The position numbers were made by a program, and so were the translations under genes. Under the pieces are notes generated by a model. The model did no database searches and was not told the origin of the DNA. It worked only from the letters and a program-made list of their open reading frames with translations. A stretch of DNA of 6,323 nt from a candidate division CSSED10-310 bacterium (GTDB taxonomy: Bacteria > CSSED10-310 > JAFGDC01), in NCBI GenBank assembly GCA_016932295.1, contig JAFGDC010000565.1, positions 1-6,323 on the forward strand, read 5' to 3'. Below are positions 1-5,176 of this stretch, in pieces (position 1 is the first letter of the stretch; each line of letters opens with the position of its first letter).

Positions 1-254
1 GCGCGGAAAGGGGACGATTCAGACCGGGCAAACCGCATAGCGGACGCCGGAAACGGATGCCGGCCTGAAACTTTGCCGATGCCCTGCACTTCCGGGCCGG
101 TGGGAAGACTCCTGCCCGTGAACGGTATTGCAACGGATGCCGGACTCCGGTGCGGGCCGGCGGTGGATACGTGAAATTGTGAACATGGTGGCAGAACTGA
201 TGCACGGCACTGAATCCGTCGATTCCAGGGAGTAAGGATGAAAAGTGTGGATTC
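1..254. other. Upstream region without a supported gene
   Basis: No coding region is convincing here. One plus-strand frame is open from the left edge to a TGA at 172-174, but its translation is low-complexity and Gly/Arg/Pro-rich, resembles no domain I know, and could at most be the tail of an upstream gene. A 63-codon minus-strand frame at 19-210 is rich in Ser, Arg and His and has no sign of being real. The stretch is GC-rich with short repeated words (see repeat entries), then becomes more AT-rich towards the promoter of the next gene. Confidence 0.5.
52..143. repeat. 12-bp direct repeat pair AACGGATGCCGG
   Basis: The word AACGGATGCCGG occurs at 52-63 and again at 132-143, 80 bp apart on the same strand. 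Each copy is followed by further CCGG-rich sequence. The copies are short, so they could be chance in GC-rich DNA or remnants of a decayed repeat. No function is assigned. Confidence 0.35.
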
Positions 255-283
255 ATGCAAGTGAACGACATGTGTGGTACAAT
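255..283 (+). promoter_or_regulatory. Probable extended -10 promoter for the yceI-like gene
   Basis: TACAAT at 278-283 matches the sigma70 -10 consensus in five of six bases and is preceded by TGG at 275-277, giving an extended -10 (TGn). With a 17-bp spacer the -35 position is ATGCAA (255-260), which is weak, but extended -10 promoters tolerate this. Transcription would start near 290, leaving a leader of about 46 nt before the start codon. The same TGGTAC-A/T-AT word occurs before the outer-membrane protein gene at 3588-3596. Confidence 0.5.
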
Positions 284-323
284 AAAATTGTTAAAACGGG
301 TGGCGTTTTCGAATTGAACGATA

Positions 324-329
324 GGGAGG
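324..329 (+). promoter_or_regulatory. Ribosome binding site that decides the yceI-like start
   Basis: GGGAGG at 324-329 is a strong Shine-Dalgarno sequence. The first in-frame ATG (330) directly abuts it and has no spacer. The second ATG (336) has 6 nt of spacing, so 336 is the likely start and the two extra codons of the longer reading are untranslated. Confidence 0.7.
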
Positions 330-335
330 ATGGAA

Positions 336-944
336 ATGAAAGTATGGATCGTGATCAGCTTCATTGTTCTCGCCATGTTGAGCATGGTGTCGCCAGGACA
401 GGCAACTGAGCCGGTGGAATGGACGATAGACACCTATCACAGCAACATCGGATTCTCCGTGCGGCATCTGATGATTTCCAATGTCAAGGGTGGTTTCTCA
501 GAATTCAGGGGCACGGTCATGGTGGAGCCAGAAACTGGAAAACTTGTTTCCGTGGTGGGAGAGGTGGACGTCAAGACGGTCGATACCGGTATCAAGAAAC
601 GTGACGAACACCTGCTGCAGGATGAGTTTTTCAATGCCGAGAAGTATCCCAAGCTCACATTCAGGAGCACCAAAATCGAATGGGATGGTGATGCAGTCAC
701 GCTCACCGGTGACTTGACCATCAGGGATATCACCAAGGAGGTCGAGGCGAAGGGCGTGTTTCATGGGGTTCAAACCGTCGACATGGGATACGGTCTCATG
801 CAGTATGCCGGTTACACCTTCACCGGCGCCATCAACCGCAAGGACTTCAACCTCAACTTCGCCAAGATCGTGAATGGCGTTGCGGTGGTGGATGATGTGG
901 TGAACATTACCATCGAGGTGGAAATAAATCACAAGGCTGAATAG
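336..944 (+). CDS. YceI-family periplasmic lipocalin-like protein
   Basis: The 202-residue product is a YceI-family protein. The fold in this family is an extended lipocalin-like beta-barrel that binds a long isoprenoid chain in the periplasm; the physiological role is unsettled, and Escherichia coli YceI is induced by high pH. Residues 1-23 form a signal peptide: a short Lys-containing start, a hydrophobic run, and a likely cut after Gly-Gln-Ala. The mature part opens with the family signature W-x-I-D-x-x-H-S-x-I-x-F-x-V-x-H-L (about 29-45). A central R-D-E-H-L...F-F-N...Y-P-x-L-T-F (89-109) follows, then G-D-L-T-I-R-D-I-T-K-E-V (125-136) and the closing N-R-K-D-F strand region (167-171). 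Length is normal and nothing is truncated. It appears to be transcribed alone from its own promoter, as the next gene downstream is on the opposite strand. The ligand cannot be read from sequence. Confidence 0.95.
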   Translation: MKVWIVISFIVLAMLSMVSPGQATEPVEWTIDTYHSNIGFSVRHLMISNVKGGFSEFRGTVMVEPETGKLVSVVGEVDVKTVDTGIKKRDEHLLQDEFFNAEKYPKLTFRSTKIEWDGDAVTLTGDLTIRDITKEVEAKGVFHGVQTVDMGYGLMQYAGYTFTGAINRKDFNLNFAKIVNGVAVVDDVVNITIEVEINHKAE

Positions 945-1468
945 TGGCGGATGCGGGCCGGCGGTCGTCATTCCTCTTGCCTGAACGGGAGTGTTAACCT
1001 TGACGGCGGTTACTGGCTGATGACCAGCTTCCTGTGTTCAGTGAGCTGACCGTCGATCACCGGTCCACGGCCATCTTCGGTTTTTCCGATTATGAAGTAA
1101 CGGTGAACTGAGGCGGCAGCCCCATTCCCCGTACGTGGATTTCTTGTTCGGCAGTGAGTCGTCAGCAGGGATCGTCATGCTGAAGGAAGCGGGACCTGGT
1201 GCCGGTAAGTTCACATGCGCTGTCCGGACGTCCGCCTCTCACTCCGGTCCCTGCCTCCTTCTGCCGGCGCAGGGCAATACGGTACGCGTGGTTGACCACG
1301 ATACCGGTTGCGAGGGGATAACTCCCCGACTTCTTGTCACCGGTCAGTCCGGAGGCAACAGACGGTGGGCTCATCACTATCACGCTCGCATTGACCTGCA
1401 AGGAACATATCGGTTCCACGGGATTCCCGGAGACTGCGGTGGCGCCGTGGAAGACCCTGGGCGCTGCA
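945..1468. other. 524-bp gap with no intact gene; possible decayed coding fragments
   Basis: This lies between the converging ends of the yceI-like gene and the sulfatase-like gene. No frame on either strand has a credible start, ribosome site and recognisable product. Around 1004-1105 both strands read like protein in codon-aligned frames: the plus strand ends with a stop at 1103-1105 after an Asp/Phe/Thr-rich stretch, and the minus strand ends with TAA at 1010-1012. Neither has an ATG, so one may be a gene remnant. A GTG-started plus frame (1135-1539) and a minus frame (1162-1515) overlap the sulfatase-like tail and look spurious. I see no clear terminator for either flanking gene. Confidence 0.45.
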
Positions 1469-3100
1469 TCACTGGGCGTATCCAAGTGCGCGCAGTGCCT
1501 CCCGGTCCTCATCACTCAATGACTCCGGTGCCGGGATGAAGAACGGGCGGGAATCGATCCGATTGCGGATCTCGGTGCGGTACTGTTCCATTTCCGCGGA
1601 CGCCTCTTCGTGCAGATCATGGCGTTCGGCGGGATCGGCGGCAAGATCGTAGAGCAGTGAATCCTCCATGGTCTCGGTTTTTATGTACCCGTTGGGAAAT
1701 ATGTCGGACCGGGCGGTATCGGCGCGCGCGACATATTTGTATGGATATCGCACGAGGCCCAATCGGAGGAAATGACCGTCATCCATCGGTTGCAGCGCCG
1801 TGTGCATGAAGGTCGTGCGCGCCGCTGGAGTCGTATCATGTAGCTTCTTCCAGAGACTCATCCCCGGAAGTTCGGTCACCGGCGGGATATCGAGTATGTC
1901 GAGGATGGTGGGCAGTACGTCGATGGACTCGGCATGCACCGGAAGTGTCGTCCGGCCCGGCGTGTCCGGAACGCGGAGGATGAGGGGTACGCGCACGGAC
2001 CCCATGTTCAGGTGCGCGCCGTGACCGACGTAGTCGGCGTATTCACCGAGTGTTTCGCCATGGTCGGCGGTCAGCATGATGATTGTGGAATCGAGCAGTT
2101 CGAGTTGCGCCAGTCGAGTCAGGAGGCGTCCCAGGTGATGGTCGGTAAAGCGAATCTCACCATCGTAGTAGCCATAAAACCCGTTGTTGTCAGCCAGGTT
2201 CAAGGGTGGATCCTCTGCTTTGCGCTTGATCACGTCGAGGACTGAACCGTATTTACTGTAGAACTGCTCGAACATTCCGGAATATACAGGCGGCGGATCG
2301 TAGGTGGCATGCGGATCAAAGTAATGGAGCCAGAGGAAAAACGGCGCCTGGGTCTGGTTAATCCAGTCCAGTGCCAGATCGGTTGCCTTGTTGGCGCGCC
2401 GTTCAAAAGGCCGCACTTGATCATGAAAGGGGCCGAGGCCTCCGGCAAAGAGTACTCGTTCCTTGTTTCCGTTTGTGGCCGGCGGATTGGCCGGGATCGG
2501 CTGATCCGCGTCCAGCACCATTTCCGACTGCCGGGGAGGCAGATTCGTCGCATCGTCGTAATAATCGAAACCGGCGGACAACCCGGAAGCGCGAGCGGTC
2601 AGCACCGCACTGGAGACGATGGCGCCGGTGTGGTAGCCGTGAGTCGAGAGAATCGAGGCGATGGTGGCGGTACTGTCGTAGATCGGCTGGCAGTTCATGG
2701 TACTGCCGTGGTCTATGGGATGCAGTCCGGTATGGATGGTGGCATGTGACGGCGTGGTGATCGGTATGTTGCAGCGGGTGACTTCGAGTTGGTAACCCTG
2801 TCGCGCCAAACGGTTGATGTTCGGGCTCGTGGGTGGAACGTGACCGTAGCATCCGAGATGATCGGCCCGCAATGTGTCGATGGTGATAAGCAGCAGGTTC
2901 GGTCGGGATCGCCGGGCCGGAGCCAGGGTCGAGAGGATGCGCGCGGGTTCGGCCGCGTGTTTTGCCTGAATCACCACTGTCTGACCAGTTTCGGGCTGTT
3001 TCTCCCGAGGTGTTTCGTGGCGACCACGCAAGATGATGGCGGTACCCGTGAGTGCACACAGAATGAGAAGAAAGATGATGATCAAATGTGTTTTCCGCAT
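1469..3100 (-). CDS. Membrane-anchored sulfatase-like hydrolase (alkaline phosphatase superfamily)
   Basis: The 543-residue protein has one N-terminal membrane segment (about 5-24), a Pro/Gln/Glu-rich linker, and a sulfatase-type catalytic domain from about 67 placed in the periplasm. Visible landmarks are the first metal-binding strand L-L-I-T-I-D-T-L-R-A-D (D75, D80), H-Y-F-D-P-H (259-264) followed by Y-x-P-P, the second metal site T-A-D-H-G-E-T (D346, H347), G-H-G-A-H-L (359-364), and a Leu-Tyr-Asp-Leu...D-P-A-E sulfatase tail (about 483-492). The catalytic loop at 115-119 reads T-T-P-S-H instead of Cys/Ser-x-Pro-x-Arg, so formylglycine maturation is not expected. Thr115 could act as a direct nucleophile, as in nucleotide pyrophosphatase/phosphodiesterases of the same superfamily. 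Sulfatase annotation is therefore by fold only; phosphatase, phosphodiesterase or phospho-group transferase activity is equally possible. The C-terminus (ending A-L-G-Y-A-Q) looks natural. A weak TAGG ribosome site lies about 6 nt before the ATG. It is transcribed alone, divergently from the outer-membrane protein gene. Confidence 0.9.
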   Translation of the reverse strand: MRKTHLIIIFLLILCALTGTAIILRGRHETPREKQPETGQTVVIQAKHAAEPARILSTLAPARRSRPNLLLITIDTLRADHLGCYGHVPPTSPNINRLARQGYQLEVTRCNIPITTPSHATIHTGLHPIDHGSTMNCQPIYDSTATIASILSTHGYHTGAIVSSAVLTARASGLSAGFDYYDDATNLPPRQSEMVLDADQPIPANPPATNGNKERVLFAGGLGPFHDQVRPFERRANKATDLALDWINQTQAPFFLWLHYFDPHATYDPPPVYSGMFEQFYSKYGSVLDVIKRKAEDPPLNLADNNGFYGYYDGEIRFTDHHLGRLLTRLAQLELLDSTIIMLTADHGETLGEYADYVGHGAHLNMGSVRVPLILRVPDTPGRTTLPVHAESIDVLPTILDILDIPPVTELPGMSLWKKLHDTTPAARTTFMHTALQPMDDGHFLRLGLVRYPYKYVARADTARSDIFPNGYIKTETMEDSLLYDLAADPAERHDLHEEASAEMEQYRTEIRNRIDSRPFFIPAPESLSDEDREALRALGYAQ

Positions 3101-3200
3101 CCGTTACCTACCCTTCGCTACCAGGTTGCGACCGAGGGGGAGTGCCAGGTGGCGCGACCGCTTGTTGCACCGCCGGCCCTCAGACCAGCCAGGCGGTCGT

Positions 3201-3229
3201 AGTATATTGATAAGGAAGCCTTTGTGCAA
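3201..3229 (-). promoter_or_regulatory. Sigma70-type promoter for the sulfatase-like gene
   Basis: Read on the minus strand, TTGCAC (3229-3224) is separated by exactly 17 bp from TATACT (3206-3201). Four of six -35 bases and five of six -10 bases match consensus. Transcription would begin near 3194 and run leftward, leaving a leader of roughly 95 nt before the ATG at 3100. Confidence 0.65.
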
Positions 3230-3257
3230 TAACGCGGTGACAGGCGCCGGTTTTTTC

Positions 3258-3362
3258 TTGCCGGGCAATGATCATTTCCCACTCCATATAAGGTTTTTTC
3301 GAGAGAATCCGGATGGTATTTTAGATAGATGCGCATCTTGGAAAAACGTTGCCGAGCGGCAA
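3258..3362. repeat. Two TTGCC/GGCAA palindromes, operator-like
   Basis: TTGCC-G-GGCAA lies at 3258-3268 and TTGCC-GAGC-GGCAA at 3349-3362. The half-sites are identical but the spacers differ (1 and 4 bp), and the pair lies between the divergent promoters. Two inverted repeats with the same half-site could bind one regulator. The unequal spacing argues against a single dimeric operator, and chance is possible. Confidence 0.3.
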
Positions 3363-3567
3363 GATATCTCCAAATTATACACCCCAATCCCCATTATATT
3401 TAGCATCTGATAAAGTGCGTGGAACATTCCCGTCATTGCTGTCTCCGAAATGGTGGCCGATGTCGTCACCGCATCCTGGCTGTTATAGCGTGTTGAACAA
3501 ATCATGCGGAAGCGGCGTTGGCCACCCAGGTGAATGCAGGCGGGGGATTTGTGATACGTAATATATC

Positions 3568-3596
3568 TTGCTATCCAACAGCGGATTTGGTACTAT
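3568..3596 (+). promoter_or_regulatory. Sigma70-type promoter with extended -10 for the outer-membrane protein operon
   Basis: TTGCTA (3568-3573) is followed after a 17-bp spacer by TACTAT (3591-3596), with TGG at 3588-3590 supplying an extended -10. Four of six bases match consensus at -35 and five of six at -10. Initiation would be near 3603, giving a leader of about 95 nt before the ATG at 3698. This placement also means the long in-frame extension upstream of 3698 would be largely untranscribed. Confidence 0.65.
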
Positions 3597-3606
3597 TCTG
3601 GAAACG

Positions 3607-3657
3607 CCCGTCGGGTCGCAGTTCCATGACGGTTGTCCGCTGCGGAGCAGCGACGGG
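3607..3657 (+). promoter_or_regulatory. Potential alternative leader-RNA hairpins
   Basis: Two pairings compete in the leader of the outer-membrane protein gene. CGCTGC (3638-3643) pairs perfectly with GCAGCG (3647-3652) over a GGA loop. CCCGTCG (3607-3613) pairs with CGACGGG (3651-3657), which uses two bases of the first stem. Mutually exclusive stems can regulate expression, but nothing here resembles a known riboswitch, and the ribosome site (3686-3692) lies outside both stems. Confidence 0.3.
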
Positions 3658-3685
3658 AGAGCGGCAAGGCACAGGCAGATCCTTG

Positions 3686-3692
3686 AAGGAGG
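3686..3692 (+). promoter_or_regulatory. Ribosome binding site that decides the outer-membrane protein start
   Basis: AAGGAGG is a near-perfect Shine-Dalgarno sequence ending 5 nt before the ATG at 3698. It selects this start over a TTG at 3518 that would add 60 residues in front of an obvious signal peptide. Confidence 0.85.
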
Positions 3693-3697
3693 TTGGT

Positions 3698-5176
3698 ATG
3701 AGGTTGGCTAGAGGGTTATGGATGTTCACAACGTTTTTACTGGTGGTGGTTTCTTCTTCCGCTGCATATCCGAATTCCTGGACGGGACCGTCCGGATTGT
3801 TCAGCATTGTGACTGCGGATGGACTTGCCGGGCATGAATTCGCTGCCAGTCTTTATTTTAACAACTTCGACAGGGAAACAAAGGATACTGCGTATTCACT
3901 GGACTATACCTATTTATCGGTACCCCTGGCTTATGGCATCACTGACCGGTTCGAAGTCTCACTGGCTCCCAACTATACCATGATAAGGAGGGAGATGGGC
4001 AGCGAAGATAATGGATTCGGGGATATCTATATGAACCTGAAGGCTGGTCTTCTGAAGGAAGCGGGTGGACCAGGCATCGGTTTGTTGTTGTTTGGCAAGG
4101 TACCCACCGCGGATGAGGATAAAGGCCTGGGGACCGGGGAGACTGATTTCGGTGGGAAACTGCTGGTGAGCAAGCATACCGAAAGAGTGGGGTTCCATTT
4201 GAACCTTGGGTATACGGTGATCGGCGAGCCGGATGCTGTTGAATTCGATGATCAGTTCACCTACGGAATAGGATTGAATCTGCCTCTCGAGCAGCCCTAT
4301 CAGTTCATCGCTGAGTTGAGCGGGGAGAATTCATATGCTCCGGACTATATCGAGGATGCGCTGGACATGACGGTCGGCGGCAGATATTTCCTGGATAACG
4401 GCGTGACGATCGGCGCCGGTCTGCGCTATAACCTTCTCATGGAGATGGATAGTTGCCCGGTGGGTGGTGTCTTCCAGATCAGCTTCGGCAAACCGCCGGT
4501 CCGTGTGACGCCGACCCCCGTTCCCATTCCCAACCGCGCGCCGGTGATCACCTGTCGGATCGAATCGGAGGAGATCATCGATGGGCAGTATACGAGAATC
4601 ATGGCCGATGCGTTCGATCCGGATGGCGATGAGTTGACCTATGAGTGGAGTTCGACCGGCTGTTCGCTGAGTAGTGAAGGAGCGGTGGCTCGATTCTCCG
4701 CCATGGATTGTGTGCCGGGCACCTATACCGTGACGGTGATGGTGAGTGATCCCGGCGGTTTGAGCGCGAGCTGTTCAGTCAGTGCCAGGGTGGTGAGCAA
4801 GGAGCCGGTGACCAGGATGGTGGCGCTGGAATTACCGGATATTCCCTTCCGCAAGGGAACGAGGGTGGACAACCGGGCCAAGGCTTTGCTGGATGACATC
4901 GCCGTGACCATAAGGAGTTATCCCGAAGCCAAGGTCACCCTGGTGGGGCACGCCGATTCCACCGGTAGCGAACAGAGTAATGCGATGATCGGTCTCAAGC
5001 GAGCCGAGAATGTCAAGAAATACCTGGTTGACAGACACGGCATCAACGCGGAGCGGTTCATTGTCAAGAGCATGGGTGAGACTCAACCGATCGCCGACAA
5101 CGATACCGCCGATGGTCGAATGAAGAATCGTCGTGTCGAAGTCATCATGATGGTGGAGACAGTAGTCGAGGAATGA
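3698..5176 (+). CDS. Outer-membrane beta-barrel / PKD-like / OmpA-domain fusion protein
   Basis: The 492-residue exported protein has three parts. A signal peptide (1-23) is followed by a beta-barrel of about 240 residues (24-265) with alternating hydrophobic strands. Its G-T-G-E-T-D-F-G-G-K-L motif (145-155) and overall character resemble the 'MetA-pathway of phenol degradation' type outer-membrane proteins. A Pro-rich linker (266-282) leads to a PKD/Ig-like domain (about 281-366) with the typical F-D-P-D-G-D-E-L-T-Y-E-W (306-317) and G-T-Y-T-V-T-V-M-V-S-D (341-351). Its four cysteines (286, 322, 338, 359) could form two disulfides. The C-terminus is an OmpA-like peptidoglycan-binding domain (about 375-488) with G-H-A-D-S-T-G (417-423), D420 and R435 spaced as in known diaminopimelate-binding OmpA domains, and N-R-R-V-E-V at 477-482. 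It probably fixes the outer membrane to the wall. What, if anything, the barrel transports is unknown. It is the first gene of a two-gene unit; its stop overlaps the next start (ATGA). Confidence 0.93.
   Translation: MRLARGLWMFTTFLLVVVSSSAAYPNSWTGPSGLFSIVTADGLAGHEFAASLYFNNFDRETKDTAYSLDYTYLSVPLAYGITDRFEVSLAPNYTMIRREMGSEDNGFGDIYMNLKAGLLKEAGGPGIGLLLFGKVPTADEDKGLGTGETDFGGKLLVSKHTERVGFHLNLGYTVIGEPDAVEFDDQFTYGIGLNLPLEQPYQFIAELSGENSYAPDYIEDALDMTVGGRYFLDNGVTIGAGLRYNLLMEMDSCPVGGVFQISFGKPPVRVTPTPVPIPNRAPVITCRIESEEIIDGQYTRIMADAFDPDGDELTYEWSSTGCSLSSEGAVARFSAMDCVPGTYTVTVMVSDPGGLSASCSVSARVVSKEPVTRMVALELPDIPFRKGTRVDNRAKALLDDIAVTIRSYPEAKVTLVGHADSTGSEQSNAMIGLKRAENVKKYLVDRHGINAERFIVKSMGETQPIADNDTADGRMKNRRVEVIMMVETVVEE

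Larger units (their letters stand above)
151..965. repeat. 14-bp direct repeats flanking the yceI-like gene
   Basis: TGCGGGCCGGCGGT is present at 151-164 and at 952-965, so one copy lies before the yceI-like gene's promoter and the other starts 8 bp after its stop codon. The coordinates span both copies and the gene between them. The repeat contains the palindromic core GGGCCGGC-like sequence and may be a dispersed intergenic element. Two copies in one window are not enough to show it. Confidence 0.35.
3101..3697. other. Divergent intergenic region with two promoters
   Basis: This 597-bp region separates the leftward sulfatase-like gene from the rightward outer-membrane protein gene. It contains one sigma70-type promoter for each direction and two related palindromes, plus an AT-rich centre (about 3280-3415). 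Its length exceeds what two promoters need. A short plus-strand frame at 3414-3488 and a minus-strand frame at 3272-3505 look weakly coding but lack ribosome sites. A T6 run at 3251-3256 follows a poor hairpin (CGGTG/CGCCG at 3235-3249); with no gene feeding into it, I do not call it a terminator. Confidence 0.6.

Noticed and set aside
498..971. 157-codon minus-strand frame opposite the yceI-like gene
   Set aside because: It is His/Gly-rich with no recognisable features and lies opposite a clear YceI-family gene, so it is a shadow.
1162..1515. 117-codon minus-strand frame overlapping the end of the sulfatase-like gene as a possible downstream operon gene
   Set aside because: A 47-bp overlap, a poorly placed ribosome site and a translation without any recognisable feature make a real gene unlikely.
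1135..1539. 134-codon plus-strand frame containing G-D-C-G-G-A-V, reminiscent of the trypsin-fold protease G-D-S-G-G motif
   Set aside because: No credible His/Asp partners or start, the rest is low-quality sequence, and the 3' part is antisense to the sulfatase-like C-terminus. The motif is most likely chance.
3043..3058. Cys15 of the sulfatase-like protein as a lipoprotein attachment site
   Set aside because: The preceding residues are Leu-Ile-Leu, and a lipobox requires a small residue directly before the Cys. A simple membrane anchor fits better.
3235..3256. Hairpin plus T6 resembling an intrinsic terminator on the plus strand
   Set aside because: The stem is only 5 bp with a wobble pair, and no plus-strand gene lies upstream that it could terminate.
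3518..3697. 60-codon in-frame N-terminal extension of the outer-membrane protein from a TTG
   Set aside because: It precedes a strong ribosome site and a complete signal peptide at 3698, and most of it lies upstream of the predicted transcription start near 3603.
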